Positions 1 through 13,704 are shown, numbered from the stretch's first letter. The stretch is 64,000 nucleotides of DNA from Isoetes taiwanensis (GCA_021234155.1 JAJEKV010000018.1:18883423-18947422), one strand, 5' to 3'. Notes: generated from the sequence alone by a model not told the origin. Numbers and translations are program-made.

Positions 1-60
1 AAAATACATTGTTGTGGGGTTCTAAAACAAGCACTTACTACGTTACGTACATATGTATCG

Positions 61-192
61 CGATCCGGGGAAGTGGTCCACAAGAAGAACACGACCATTG
101 AAGAAGTAGTATTGAAGGGTGGTAGGATCAAAGGAATCCAAACCCATGGTCTAGTTGGTTGGGCTAAGAAAGATCCTTTCTCTAGGAAATAA
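61..192 (+). pseudogene. 3' end of an unrecognised repeated reading frame
   Basis: An open frame reads from about position 61 to the TAA at 190-192. It contains peptides such as HKKNTTIEEV, KGGRIKGIQTHG and GWAKKDPFSRK just before the stop. The same peptide end is recoverable in the copies near 9,230-9,335 (damaged) and 31,575-31,705. Conservation at protein level suggests real coding descent, probably the tail of the gene represented by the degenerate coding stretch at 27.0-31.5 kb. I do not recognise the family. Confidence 0.35.
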
Positions 193-710
193 AACGAAGT
201 CAAAAGGCGAGACACTAGAGGAAAACAACGTTAATTGTAATTATGTCTATAAGATATTTTTAGCCCTTAATATATATAACGTTGAATAAGGTCTAGTATA
301 AAGCATATGGATGTAGGATTGAATCATGGCAAGGTCAAGAAATTTTGTTAATAAGGCATTTACCAAAGGAAAATATTTTAAAGCTATAGGTCTAGGGAAC
401 GCCGATAATCGACACTATTATCACGTTTTCAAAGAATATCCTGTGAATAGTGGATTAAATCCAACTTGAAGTTTTCTATCTTACCCCGAGGAATTTCCTC
501 CATCGCCAACAAGTGGAACGATGTTTCCATATGGTTGGAGACATTCCGTGAATGATGATAATAACTCCTAAGTGATTTCTAGCTCACCAGCGGCTGTACA
601 AGTCCCGTGAGTTGTTGCCACCACAGCATTGGTTTAGAGAAGAGTGATGGTAGACAGGAGTCTTCTAGAAACCAGGATCAATAGTTAAGTATAAACATCA
701 TTGTTAAGCA

Positions 711-935
711 GACCAGATGGTTTACTGTGTTGGTAAAGGTCGGCTGTGCTGGGAGGTCAAGGGTTCAAGTCTCTAGTACACTTTATATAAAGCAGCTGCA
801 TAAAGAAACAAAGTATCACAGATGTAAGAAATATGTGAAATGTATATATTACGCCTGGGCAGAGCTTATGTGATGTGGTAAGCACCTAGGCTTGAGTTGA
901 GAGGCTCGCGGGTTCAAATCTCGGTCAAGGTCAAA
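711..935 (+). repeat. Pair of tRNA-derived (SINE-like) boxes, copy 1
   Basis: Two tRNA-like segments lie about 85 bp apart. Each has an A-box-like stretch with GTGTTGGTAAAG or GTGATGGTAAGC character, followed by a B box (GGTTCAAGTCTC near 760 and GGTTCAAATCTC near 910). A-rich sequence follows. This is the internal promoter layout of tRNA-derived SINEs. The pair is carried in all three copies of the module, so it was probably inserted before the module multiplied. Neither segment looks like a complete functional tRNA gene. Confidence 0.45.
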
Positions 936-2844
936 AAATATGTATATAAAAAATACTATAATTTTACATTATGGAACATTGCTTTATACGTCGGGCGCCA
1001 ACAAGATATATCGCTTTCAGAAGTCGAGAAAGCAAGCGTTTCCAGTTGACTTTCAGTTCCTCCTTGACTCCTTTTTTCCATCAAGCACGACCCTCCTAGG
1101 GTATTTGGGTCATTAGAACCACTTTCTCATCCGAATCCATCACAAAAGTTATGGTCCTCCAGCTGTCTCTAAAACCTCTTTAAAACTTAGAATTCATTAC
1201 ATCAACCTAGTACAAAACTAAAACATCAAAGAGAGCTAAATCCCTTCACACCAAATTTTAAGCTCCCACCTAACTACCGGGAACTAACGAGTTAAAGATT
1301 TGTCAAGGCTATGATTCCGGCCAACCAATATACGGCACCGACGATACATACGGACTCTTCTCCCATGGCAACCAACTCACCACGAAAGGTGGCTCCTCCT
1401 CGCCTAACTCTCAGCTACCTATAGAAAGATGCTCGAGGAAGGACACAGAGGGGTCATTCGCCCACGCTCACAATGGGGCTCCTATGTCATGGAAGTTGAA
1501 TACAAGGTTGGGGCACAATGTTATAATCATATCATAAAAATACCACCACTAAGGGTGGCACATCCATCCAAGTGGACAACAACAAAGAAGATGCATTTAA
1601 TAATTAGGAAAACACCCAAATCCCCCGTAGCTACTCCCGCCTGTGACTCCCGTGAGGATCGATCGACTTGGCCAGTCCCAAGAGATCATGAGACCTAACT
1701 TGACAGGCATTGGCTGGCACAGAACATCTGGCCAGGGTTGTCCACTCCATCCGCCCCTCCTGCACACTTTGCAGATGAGTCCAATCATGATATGGCATCA
1801 CTATAGCCTCCGAGATCGCACCAAGGTATCACCCTCGAGTCACTTTAGGGTTCACAAGCCCTGGCCCGATGAGGCAGGCCGGGTGGGAAGCGTCCTCCAG
1901 ATCACAGCGGGTTCCATGGGTGAGCTAGAGAATACGCCGCATCAGCGCACCCCGCATCCGCACTCAATTTACTCAGCAATTCTAAATTCACCAGCATAGG
2001 CACCCCATACTGTCACACCTCCGCACCCACATGGGCGTCGACCCATACCCGGCCCTACGTGACCGGGCCATCGTGCCTAGCCCACCTAGGAGTACTGTGA
2101 GCCTTTATGTTCGTGTGTGTGGCAAGACCCCACCCCACTCCACCACCTGGCCCCTTATCCTCAAAAGTAAGCAATTCCATAGTATCCACGACTCGTGGTC
2201 TCTTGTATGGGAAATATGGTGGATCTACCTAGGAGCATACTAATAAACAGTGGCTCGAGGTTCCCCACTTCCAATTCTGTATTTCAAGAGTAATACTATG
2301 CAAAGAACTATCAATCCATTATTTAAGAGCAAGTACGTAATCGAGATAAAGGGAGAACTCACCTTGCAATCAAGGGTTAATATTCCTACAGAAGCTATAG
2401 AGAAGTCGAGAAACAAGAAATACACACAAGTGCTCCAACAGAAGGCCACCCCATGACAACATACACAGCTAAGCTACAGACCAACTGGCCGAATCATTTG
2501 GGATGGCTCCATCTCGACGGTCAAGGGTGCCCGGGCCGTCAGCCCTCCCCCATCTCCAATTGCTCTAATTCAATTGGGTACAAAAGCCCAATTTGGGTGT
2601 CCAAAATGGAAACTCCCCGGGCTGCCCAATCGACGGGGCTGTGGCATGTCACTAATTAACTAATTTGGTATTTTAGTCCTTTTACAGGATAAGCCCAATT
2701 GGAATTAGGGTTTCATGGTTTCACCGGCACTTAACACACATGAAGAACTAGCTTATGAATAATTAATGTAATAATTAATGTACACTATTCATAGCACGGT
2801 CATGTATTTATATACTTAAATATGCAAATATGTGGAACGCTACA

Positions 2845-3170
2845 AGAGTCAATACCCGAGAAAGCTAATAAAAGGATTGTTTGTATATTGTCTCAATGGT
2901 TTCTACATGTCTGTTACTCATGTAGAAAAAAAGGGACAATTAATAACTTTTGCTTATTAAACACGGTTTGTATGGTTGTTTTCTTCGTAACTAAAAGCTG
3001 TGGTTGTAGTGAACAAATTATATGGCTTTGAGGCGTTGGATGAGTGACCAGTTATCTTTGGCTCCATACATCTAGGCTATAATGTAGATATGACTTAATG
3101 TGTTTTTGTCATGTTGCTCACAAATTTGGTGAATTAAGTTGTATGGTTATATGACAATTTTAATAACTCA
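2845..3170 (+). repeat. Copia LTR, 3' part, copy 1
   Basis: This segment matches the last ~345 bp of the 3' LTR at 42,972-43,317, from 'agagtcaataccc' to the 'ctctaca' end, with many small errors. It is joined upstream to X at the same point as in the other gag copies. The expected primer-binding site after it is unreadable here. Confidence 0.65.
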
Positions 3171-3191
3171 AAATGTACTGTGTGATTCGTG

Positions 3192-4720
3192 ATGTCAACC
3201 AGATTTAAGCTAAACTGCTTGAAGTGTTTAAAGGTGAGCACAAAGCCCAGATTTAAAGAAGGAATCAAACTGCTTTTGGAGTTTGAGAATCTTTTTGGGG
3301 CTTGACGGATGGCGTGACATTTGCCATGGCCATTTCCTCGTGATCTCCCACAGGATCTGGCATCAGCAGGGCTAATCCAGGAGGTGGTCCAAACCAAGTG
3401 CAAGTGCAAGCCTCCAATGGCAAGTGCTCAGGTGGGTCTGCTGTCATGGAAGGGCCTTCAATTCAAACCATGCCACTAAAATAATGGAGGCCTGCCCACA
3501 CATGAGCAAGGTGTAGAACTGCCAGTTAAAATTGAGAGGTAAACAACCAAAAGAGAGATATATGATTAAAACATTTTGAAATCAAGAGTTCATCCCGCAT
3601 AGATGGGTTTTTTGGAAAAAACAATGAAGTATTGCTGTTTGAAAAGACAATATAAGTTCGAAGCTATGGAGAAGTTTTGGAAGTAACTTAAAGTTGCAAA
3701 GATCTATTGTGAATGTATCAAAATCAAATTCTATGCACAACAAGTCAGCTTTCTCATAATTCTCATTTGGCTACACACTAGAAAATGTGGCTACTAGGCA
3801 AAGAGCATGTTTAAAAATGATTCAAACAGAGTTTGAACAAACTCAAGGGCTTTGATGATGAAGATCAACTCACCAAGTACTATATAGTGGAAAAGTTAAG
3901 TGTAGTATCGTAATCCAAAGAAAGATAAATAGGCCATGTTTTAAAATGTAATAGGTATACTAAAAGAAAATTGCAAGCACTTGAAGGCAAGATATCTGTG
4001 TGTTTGAACTCCTGATGGTAAAGGGCATTTGGGTCTGTAATGTCCAAGTCCCAGCCCCATCCGGAAGAGGAGGTCGCTGTAACCGGAGGTGGAGAGGGAG
4101 GTTTCAACCACATGAATCACAAAGAAGAAAGTATTGAAGAAGCTAGCAAAGGAGATGAAATTTTTGAGGCAGCGTAACTGTCTCGCCAATGTTCTTACTC
4201 AAAATTCATGCATGACAATCTTTTGTGTGATAGATTCAGAGGAAAAAGCGTAGTCTTCAAGCCAAATCTGCTTCTGTAATCAGGCAGAAAGTTGGGCAGC
4301 TTAGGAGATGGTGGAGTTCAAAGAAATTAAGATGTCAGAATAAAATCTTGACGGCAAGGGAAACCCAGAAACTGGAGATGCTGTGTTCTCGATTAGTAAG
4401 AAATTGATTTCAGAAGCCAACTGTTGACTTGGACAGCAAAAGTCATTTGAGAACTGGAATGTACTATATCGCTTGATAATGAACTGTTTGTTAAGACGTG
4501 TTGTTGGTAACTTGTTTGGCTTTCAATATAGCTTTCTCATGTTCCATGTCCTCAACTCCATTGAATGTACATCCAAACAAATTGGGTACACTAGGCTTGA
4601 CATACAAATTTCAGAATCTTGATGCTTAAAAAGAAAGGGCTGATCACCATGACTTTAAATAAGCAAGAAATACCAGCCGGGCCGTATGTCAAGCTAGACA
4701 ACCAAGAAGTCAAAACACAG
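3192..4720 (+). pseudogene. Degenerate copia gag-protease-preintegrase copy
   Basis: Collinear with the clean gag reading frame at 34,820-36,453: the gag start, the zinc-knuckle region, the protease region and the 'acactaggcttga' preintegrase region are all recognisable in order. No frame stays open for more than a few dozen codons because of many 1-3 base gains and losses, mostly where the clean copy has CAG or CTG. The copy is interrupted by the TRIM-like element at the same base as the clean copy, so the two share that insertion by descent. Confidence 0.75.
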
Positions 4721-5460
4721 TGATGGCGGCCTGCACACCCCCACTGGTCTCACCCAAAGCAGAAACCGTGATCAATCCTGTGATGCTAGACACGAAATCA
4801 TCCTCCCAGTTCTCAACCATGGGAGGTTTCTACACTGTGATCATGTGGAGGCTGCCACCTCCACAAAATCGTGAGCAAGGAGAGGAGGTTTCTGTGCCTC
4901 AAAAATAGTTATATACCTTGCCTCTTCATTCCACCCTTCAAAATGCACCCTTGATCTCTCGCTTCTTCCACCTTGCCTCCTATCTCAAATTCTGAAATAA
5001 CACTTTGATTCAATTTTGAATATGATGCACCCTCCTCAAAGACAACAATATTTTAAGAGTTTTATATATTGAGCTCTTTACAATATCTCACTTTCTCTAA
5101 AAATGGTTTTGTTTTAATTTTCAGCGTTGACCGGTGCCAAAAACCTACCAACATTCTCTACTTAAACAAAAATGGGCCGGCCCCGCCCTCTTACTCAAAG
5201 ATTTTCAGTATGTTTAATAATAATAAAGGTCTTTTGCAAAAAGATCTAATCGGGGGTTTTAGAATGGATCCCTCCAAACCTATAATTCAGTAAGATGGGG
5301 GTTTTAAATTAACTTCCAAACCTTTCTAAATAATCTAAAAGATGGGGGGTTTAACGGATTCTCCAAACCTTCAAGATAGGGTTTCAACGGATCCCTCCAA
5401 ACCTTTTTAAAGATGGGGGTTCCTCTCCAAAACCTTCAAAACATTCAAAATATATTTGTG
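4721..5460 (+). mobile_element. TRIM-like LTR and start of internal region, partial copy
   Basis: It begins 'tgatggcgg' after 'cacag', exactly as at 36,454, and the LTR runs to about 5,153 (ends ...caaca). It continues into the internal region with several copies of the 'gatgggggttttaacggatc' minisatellite (5,230-5,430), then breaks off near 5,460. No second LTR is seen, so this copy is truncated. It has no coding capacity. Confidence 0.7.
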
Positions 5461-7959
5461 CCGCGGTGAACTTACACCTGATTCTATCGGCATACTAATC
5501 AAATGTGACACAAAATGAGTTCATCCCCATACCACCATGCCAATATAGGGCCTTCCACGTATCAACGTTAAACCTTTGAAGAGTTCCAAATAAAAGAATG
5601 AAGGGGTCCCTTTACCCCTGCTCCTCGTGGCCTAATGGTCATGGGTTTAAACATACATGCCGGAAAAGCAGGCATCAACATCAAGCAATGGATGGTCCTC
5701 CAAGGACCGGCGAGACAACTGGAAGACATCACATAACCACCAAGGTCAATTTCAGTGATGACCGGCAGTTTTGGTTCCCCGCAGCTCATTGCGCATGTAT
5801 CTATGGCAATGGATTTACCGGGTATAAGAACATGGCAGAAGCCCACTCCATCCGCCTCTCCTGCGTACACTTTGCAGAGTAGGCTTGAAAAGTGTCAGAT
5901 CTGGATCAGAGGCCCGCTGGATGCATAGCTGCGCGGCTACCTCGGGTCATCCCAGCCTGGCGGGGCAGGTAGGGATCACCTCCGCAGATCTGGCTGCCGA
6001 CCAAGGTGACCAGAGGGCCACCGCCTCGTGATTCGACCAACCCACTGAAAGTCACAACACCATCAATGGGTGTTTCAGCCCATGCCTTACCCATACCTGG
6101 GCAGCCACAGACCTGTAGTCACAATATCCCTGTGAGGCTCCACACACTGCAGGGATCGCTCAAGAGTAACACGAACTCCTCTTCTAGCCGGGCCCAGTTC
6201 TTCACCACAAACTGTGTGGTTCTTGGACTCTGTACACACAGCCAATCTATGGTGTGCTAGAGAGGCCAATCTAGGAGCATCTACTACCAAAGCTAAAGCC
6301 CCACCCCTTCCCAATACAAGGAGTTCATAGAGACACACCATCCATATTATCAGCTGTATAAACCCAGAATAGATCTAATCTATATCATAGAGTTAGGTTC
6401 TTTAGTTAGAGTCCACCACTCATCTAGAGATTCAGATAGTTGTGCAAAGGCTTTACTTATTGTGGCTAAACCCCATCGACACAATGACCGGAAATTAGCT
6501 TAGACCATTAAATCATCAGTTACACCGAACTGAGTTGCCCCTCTCATCTTGAGTTCATCCACCAATCGGCCGAATCCAAGGAAACTAATGGTGCCATTCT
6601 TCGCATGTAGTCCTGGAGGCGGTTTTGAACCTCCCAGAGCAAATGAGGCTCTAAAACCCTAGAAACTAAATAAAAGTTAGTTCTTCTATTTCTAAATAGG
6701 CAAGGGTTAGTTTAGGTTTCCACCATCCTCATGCATGTGGATAATTGAAATGGGCCCATTTTGCCTTTAATGGCTAGGGTGGCCAAATGTGCTCATATGA
6801 AACAAACCTAAACAAACATATGGAAATGTGTGCATCTTAATAAATGTGTACGCACATTAGTCAGAACACAGCAAGTTGCCCAGGGCTACCACCTGGCTGA
6901 GCACGCCGGGCGTGACACGCCGCTTGGAGTAAGTGTACGCTGCGGACGAGACAAGATGATATCCGGGACCGTGATAATCGCGGCCGGAACGCATTCTCCC
7001 CACTGAAATGATGCCGTCTGCAGATCGTGGGTCTCCACCTGGAATTCAACTCAAAATCAAACTTGATGCATACTACACTACTATTATACTTACACATTTA
7101 TTAAGATTACCTTAAGGTAATATTTTCTTTAAATTCATTATTATTTAATACTATCAAATAACTATTAATCAGAATTTCATATTTGTATAATTTATTAAAC
7201 TATATTATAACATTTAGTTTATCAGCTAATTTAAGACTTCCATATATATTATTATTTGTTGTATTTCTATTCCCTTTGCAACACATTCCAATAAAATTTG
7301 TGTTGCAAGTCCTCGCGACCTTAAAATCCTGCAGACACTTTACAATATCTATAATTACATACTTACTATTTTAATTATTAGACTTGATCAAGTGTACGTT
7401 TAAGACACATCAGACTATTTCATTACCCAATTGAATTTATCACTTCATAACTTAATTCACGCAAGGTAACACAACTTTACTTTAACACAACATTTGTTTA
7501 TCAAAGTTTATCAATTTCATACAAAATTTATAATTTGTTAGTACTTTTCATATCCTGGGTAAATACATTATGACTAAATTTGTGTTGAAGTTTTTCAGAG
7601 CTCCCGACCTCCTTGCCCTCCCACGGGAGTCATTGGCCCAGCAGTCGATCTCCCACGTATACTATTTTTAATTATTAATAAAATTTTGGCAGACCACCTC
7701 TAATTTATTCATATTGGATGGCAAGACCCAGGAAGAGGGTGAAATCTCCATTATGGCCGGAGATAAAGGTTTATATGCCTATATGCTTCATGCCTACACC
7801 TCTAGTTGTTTAATGTAGAGGGATATCCTTCCTGCATGGAAGGATAGCCTTCTAATGGCGGTGGCCAAAAGGTACTTTCTATCAATGCATTCTGAATGAC
7901 CTCCTTTTCAGGTCGCCTACTCGTGTACGTAAGGACCTTCTAATCTACCCACTCATTCT
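5461..7959. other. Unassigned sequence
   Basis: No gene is recognised. A stretch near 5,840-5,880 resembles the Y part of the repeat module ('ccactccatccgcc...gcacactttgcag'). The part from about 7,060 to 7,700 is very AT-rich. Short reading frames here have no recognisable motifs. Confidence 0.4.
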
Positions 7960-9165
7960 GCTTATGGTGGGGTTGAGTAGTACAATAGTACAATTCCGTG
8001 ATAAGTAGCACAGTTAAATGTTCTATCACCTGCATAGACACTAAGATCATTTCCATATGATCGATACCGATCAAAGTGAGGTGTGGTTTTGCTGGTTAAG
8101 GCTAAGGTGCAAGAAGATGCATGGATCAACATTGATACAAGCCCGGCCAGGCTAAATGAGGTAATTGTAGAAAGGTTCACAAAAATATGGTGCAAGCACC
8201 CTTGACGACTCCCAGGTAGCTTACAAAGGCTCAACCACCTTAGGCCATGACTATGGCTTAAATGAGGATGCTAAGTTATTTGGAATGCCGTAACAACGTT
8301 ATAAAGATCATGACAGAGAAACAATGACTAACATTTCCAGGATGAGGACAATGTTGAACCATAACCCCAATGATAGGTAATAATATTAAGGAGCATTATA
8401 CAAAAGACTGCCCATTTGATACAAGGAGTAATTCGATTAAGATCACCAAGAAGCACAAATAAAAGGGAAGAAGGTGTACTGCAAGAAAGTAAGGATCGAC
8501 ATCGAAAAATCGAAGAAGAGTATAACAAAGGGAATTCCTTATTAATGATATCTCCAGCCGACTGGATGAAGTGTTGCCACCCAACATGAAGGGTGGCTGG
8601 CCATAATATATTAAAGGTAGACTTCAAGTGCTCGAAAGGCGCAAGAACCCAAAATCTTTAAAGATTTGGTATGGCTTAGGAAGAAGACTGCTGTCCTAAG
8701 ACAAGATGGTGAATTAGAATTCACCAAGGAAATTTTAATAAATAGATAGATAGGTACATAGCATTTATGCCATTGGCAAATATCTGAGACAGTGATTAAT
8801 TTTGAGATCACACAAGATCTCCTAATAGAGGAGGCCTATCTTGAGGGGTCTTTGGTGGCATCATTCCTTTGGGATATTCACATAACCCCTGAATATATGG
8901 TTCATTTGTGGAACTTAACGCCATTTTAAGCACTAAAGGAATGGTTGGAAATGTCATTCCCAAACCATATCTAGATACCCTAGTTGAGGTGACTAATCAA
9001 CAATGGTTGGATGCTACTGACCCTTTTACTATGGAAGAACCCCAAAGAGGGTAGGTCGTTGCATCAATTCCGGATGCATGCGATGCAGATAATTAACTAC
9101 CTATATAAAGCGGTGAGGCTCATTAAAATAATACTAGAGTTTGTTCGGATTAATTAGAATAAAGT
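7960..9165 (+). repeat. Repeat segment G, copy 1
   Basis: Shared with 30,240-31,509: both begin 'ggttgagtagtacaatagt' and end just before the A part of the module ('ttaattagaataaagt'). Recognisable shared strings include 'gggatattcacataacccc' and 'caacaatggttggatgc'. It appears to be the downstream part of the unrecognised coding element at 27-31 kb, damaged by many small errors. Confidence 0.55.
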
Positions 9166-11921
9166 ACGACATTGTTGTGGGGTTCTAACATGCTGACTTG
9201 GATGTTATAGTATGCACGACCGGGAAGGGTCCAAGAAGAAACACCACCTATTGAGAAGAAGTATTGAAGGTGGTAGGAATTAACCAAACCATGTCCAGCT
9301 TGGTTGGGCGAAAGATCTCTTCTCTAGGAAATAAACGAAATGGGTATGTAGATACTAGAGAGAAACAAATGCTAATTGTACTCATGTCTATAAGATATTT
9401 CTTAGCCCTTAATATATAATTGAATAAGTACTAGTATAAAGCATATGGATGGTATAGATTAACCATGGCAAGGCTCAAGAAATTTTGTTATCAAGGCATT
9501 TACTAAAGGAAAAGTATTTAAAGTTACAGGTTTAGAACTGATAATTGACATTATTATCATCGCTAAAGAATATCCCAGTAATAGTAGATTAGAATCCAAC
9601 TTGGAAGTTTCTTTATCTTACTCCGAGGAATTTCTCCTATCGCCAACAGTGGTTCATGTCATATGGTTTAAGTGGGAGACATCTGCAATGTGATGATAAT
9701 AACTCCTACATTTCTAGCTCACCATGTTGTACAAGTCTCCATATTATGTTGCCACCACAGCATTGGTTTAGAGAAGAGTGATGTGGTAGACAAAAGGAGT
9801 CTCTAGAGAACCAGATATTGGGCATAAAATCTAGACTATTGTTAAGACTAAAAGGATGGCCACTGTGTATGGTAAAGGGCTCATCGTAGCCGGGAGGTCA
9901 TCAAGGGTTCAAGTCTCTATGAGTAATAATTTTATATAAAAAGCCTTTGACAAAGAAACAAAGCATCATGTATGTAAGAAATATGGGAAATGTATATATT
10001 ACGCTCAAGAGAGCTTGGTGTGATGGTGCTAACCTAGGCTTGGAGCTGAGGAGTCATGGGTTCAAATTTTATTTATGCTCATAAAAATATGTATATAAAA
10101 ATACTATAATTTTATACTATGAAATACGCTTTATACTATTGAAGCCAAATAGCATTATATCATAAGTCGATAAAAGCAAGCGCGCCCGAGTTGACCCTCG
10201 GGGCCCCTCCGACTCCTTTCATCATAATGATCTCCAGGGTATCGGGCCATTAGAACCATTGCCTTCATATCCCAACTCACCTAGCAAAAAGTTATGGGTC
10301 CCAAACTTTAAAACTTAGAATCTACTAGCATCAACCTAGCAATAAAAACCAGCCGATCAAAGAGCTAACCTCTACACCAGCTTAAGTCTCACCCAACTAC
10401 CGAATCAATGAAAGGAAGATTCGACTACAGATTCACAACCAATAATAATTTGATGACACGGATTCTTCTCCCTCTACAACCAACTCACTGACAGCGGTGG
10501 CCTGCCTAACCCGGGCTGAGTCTATAGAAAGATGCTCGAGTGAAGGACATGTAGAGGGGTTATTCGCCCACGCCTTTCTGCCGGGCTCCGGCACGCGGAA
10601 GGTGGAATACAAGGTTGCACAAGACAATCATATCATAAAATACCACCAATGAAGGTGGCACATCCATCTGTGGACAAACAACAAAGAAGATGCATTTAAT
10701 ATTAGGAAAACACCCAAATCTCCCCGTACCACTGCCACTCCTGCGGAGGATCGACGGTTAGGTCTCAAGAGATCAAAGAGATCTATCTTGACATGCATTA
10801 CCGGCATAGAATGATCGCCAGGTTGTCCACTCCATCCGCCTCCGTGTACACTTTGCGTGATGAGTTCAATCATGATATGGCATCACTATAGCTTCCTGAG
10901 ACGCAGACTCAAGGTATCACCCTTCTCGAGCCTACCTAGGGGTTCATGGAAGCCCCGTCCGATGAGGCAGTCAGGAAGTGTCCCCTTCCGTGATCACAAA
11001 GGGTTCCATGGGTGAGCTAGAGAATACGTGCCGCATCGGCCACCCCGCATCCGCATTCACTTACCCACCAACCACTAAAGCATAGGGGTGCCCATACGGG
11101 TCAGCCACCTCCACCCATGGAGTGTCGACCTATACCTCGCCTTCTACGCGTGACCTACGCACGCCTAGCCCAATCGAGGAGTACTGTGAGCCTTATGTTC
11201 GTGGCAAGACCCCACCTCACTCCACCACTCATGGGCTCCCTTATCCGTGCTAAGCAATTCCATAGTATCCACACCTGGCTTTGTATGGGAACAGGATCTA
11301 CCTAGGAGCATACTAATAAACATGGCTCAGAGGTCTCTGCCCCCCCCCATTTCAAGAGTAATACTATAAAGAACTAACAACCCATTATTTAAGAGTGCTT
11401 AATCGTAGAGATATGAGAACTCCACTCAAATTATGGGTTAGTTCCTACAGGAAGTATAGAGAAGCCGAGAAACAAGAAATACACACAACAAGTGCCTCAT
11501 TGTATGGCCACCTACAGACACAAATGTTTACAGACTCAATCATTTAACCCAGTTTTGGATGGCTCCACCCATCCTCGACGGTAGCTCATATAAGTGCCCG
11601 GTCATGCCCTCCTCCCCTGTCCAATTGCCCACTGAATTGGGCAATAAAAGCCCCTCAATTTGGGTGTCCCAAAATGAAACCCGCTTTGCCCAATCGGGAC
11701 GGGGCTGTCACCACTAACTAATTTGGTATTTTAGTCCTTTTAATATTATATGCTCAAATTCAATTAGGTTTTGGGTTAGGTTTCCACCTTTTGCAATTTA
11801 ATTATTAACATGGCTAAATTTTTAGCTTATGAATATCACGTGAATAATTAATGTGCGATTACTACTATAGTGACGTGTCATGTATTTATACTTTCTAAAT
11901 ATAAATATGTGGAACGCCACA
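9166..11921 (+). repeat. A-Y-X repeat module, copy 2
   Basis: Second copy of the module that starts the window, following segment G directly as in copy 3. Landmarks: 'acattgttgtggggttcta' at the start, the tRNA-like boxes near 9.86-10.07 kb, the 'agcaattccatag' string at 11,248, and the X end joined to copia LTR at 11,922. This is one of the most error-laden copies. Confidence 0.6.
9855..10075 (+). repeat. Pair of tRNA-derived (SINE-like) boxes, copy 2
   Basis: Same arrangement as at 711-935. B boxes read 'gggttcaagtctct' near 9,905 and 'gggttcaaatttt' near 10,058; the second is damaged. Confidence 0.4.
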
Positions 11922-12270
11922 AGAGTCAATACCCGAGCTATGTTGCTAGATTTGCTTGTATAATATCCTCAATGGCCTCTTTGGCAATCTGTTTAGCCCT
12001 TATGTAGAAAAGGGACAAATTGAATAACTTGCTTTTAGTTGTTCAACACAAATAGTCGGGTTGTTTCAAGAGTGTAAACTAAAAGCTTGTGGGTTGTGAA
12101 AGGAACAAATTATATACGGAGGCTATGGGATGAGTGACCATATCTTGGCTCCATACATCTGTGCTTATATCGTAGATAAGTAATTACAGCTTTTGCCTTG
12201 CAAAGAGTTCAGCAAATTTGGTAAATTAAGCCAGCTATTATAAGGACACCTGAACAACTTGATGAATGAG
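11922..12270 (+). repeat. Copia LTR, 3' part, copy 2
   Basis: Matches 42,972-43,317 from 'agagtcaataccc' onward and is joined to X at the same base as the other copies. The end of the LTR and the primer-binding site are damaged. Confidence 0.65.
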
Positions 12271-12283
12271 TTCAGTGATTCAG

Positions 12284-13704
12284 ATGTCAACCATTTGGTG
12301 CCAATTTCATAGTACAGCTTGAAAGTTTAAAGGTGATGAAAGCCTGGGATTTGAAGGAAGGAATCAAACTGCTTTGGAGCTTGAGAATCTTTGGGGCTTG
12401 ATTGATGGCAAAGACATCATATGGCTAGCCTCTGGGACTCCTGCTGTGATCTCAAATGAAGCAATCCAGAGGTGGTCCAAACCTCAAGTGCAAAGTGCAA
12501 GCTCAAATGGTGCAAGTCAGTGGTGGTCTCATGGAAGCAATTCTTCAATTCAAACGGATTAATAAATGAGTCATTATTATATGTAGGTCCGCTTTGAAGT
12601 TGTTCTGAGAGAGGTAAAACAACCAAAAAGAGAGGGAATATATGACGTTACTTTGAACCGCAGTTCAATCCCATAGATATTGAAAACAACTAGAAGCGCC
12701 GAAGTTGTTTAAAAAAGACAAGGACCAGCTATGGAGAAGTTTGAAGCAAACTTGAAGGTGCGTGGATCTATTGTGAACGATCAAAATCAAATTCCTGCAC
12801 GGGGCTAAGTCGGCCATAATTTCTCATTTGGCTACATTAATTAGAAATGTGGCTACTAGCAAAGAGCATGTCAGAAATGATTCAACAGAGTTTGAACAAA
12901 CTCAAGGGCTTTGATGATGAAGACCAATCACCAAGTACTATATAGTGGAAAAGTTAAAAAAAGGTGAAGTACTGTAATCCAAAGAAAGATAAAATAGGGC
13001 CAAGTTTTAAATGTATTAGCATGGCCATTTAAAGAAAAATTGAAGTACTGAAGGCAAGATATTCAGTGTCGAACTGTGGATGGTGCATTGGGTTCGTAAT
13101 GTCCAAGTCCTAAGTCTTCATCCTGAAGAGGCAGGTCGCATGTAACTGGAAAGGTGGGGGAGGAGGGAGGTTTCAACCAAGCATGAATCGTTAAAGAAGA
13201 AAGTATTGAAGCTAGTTTAGCAGCGGAGATGAAATTCTCGAGGTAGGTGAACTGCTACCAAATAATGGAAGTTCTTATCACAAAATCTATGCATGACAAT
13301 TTTTTGTGTGATAGATTCGTGGAGCGTAAAAAGTGTAGTCTTCAAGTCAAATCAGTCGTAATTGTGTAAAGAAAGCTGGGGAAAATACGCTAGAGATGGT
13401 GGAGTTCAAGAAATTAAGGATGTCAGGTGTTTTAGAAATCTTTGATTTACAAGTGAAACCTCGAAACCGTGAGATGTGTTGTGTGTTCCTCGGATTAGTA
13501 AGAAATTTGATTTCGTGAAGCCAACTTGTTGGGATTCGCTGGATACAAAGCGCTTTGAGAAACTGAATGTACTATATCATGATAATGAAATCAAGTTTGT
13601 TAAGTGCATTTGTTGGTAACTTGTTTGGCTTTCAATATAGTCATGTTCCATGTCTCAACTCCATTGAATGTACAATCCAAACAAATTTGGTACACTAGGC
13701 TTGG
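12284..13704 (+). pseudogene. Degenerate copia gag-protease-preintegrase copy
   Basis: Starts ATGTCAACC as in the clean copy and remains collinear through gag, both zinc-knuckle regions, protease and part of the preintegrase domain, up to 'acactaggcttgga' near 13,704, where homology to copia stops abruptly. Frames are broken throughout, mainly at positions that are CAG or CTG in the clean copy. Unlike the array copies it is not cut at the zinc-knuckle/basic junction. Confidence 0.7.

Larger units (their letters stand above)
1..2844 (+). repeat. A-Y-X repeat module, copy 1
   Basis: This ~2.85-kb block is repeated at 9,166 and 31,510. It runs from the end of a short reading frame (A part) through two tRNA-like boxes, a GC-richer middle (Y, around 1,320-1,950) and a final part (X) that contains the conserved strings around 'agcaattccatag' (2,168) and 'aagagtaatactat'. 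X ends in an AT-rich stretch with a hairpin and a TATAAATA-like box, then joins the copia LTR at 2,845. It has no long reading frame. The role is unknown; X has the look of an LTR promoter region, but matching ends were not found. The copies differ by many small changes clustered at CAG/CTG sites. Confidence 0.6.

Noticed and set aside
711-935. Functional tRNA genes
   Set aside because: A and B boxes are present, but no convincing acceptor stem or complete cloverleaf could be formed; the copies sit within a dispersed repeat.
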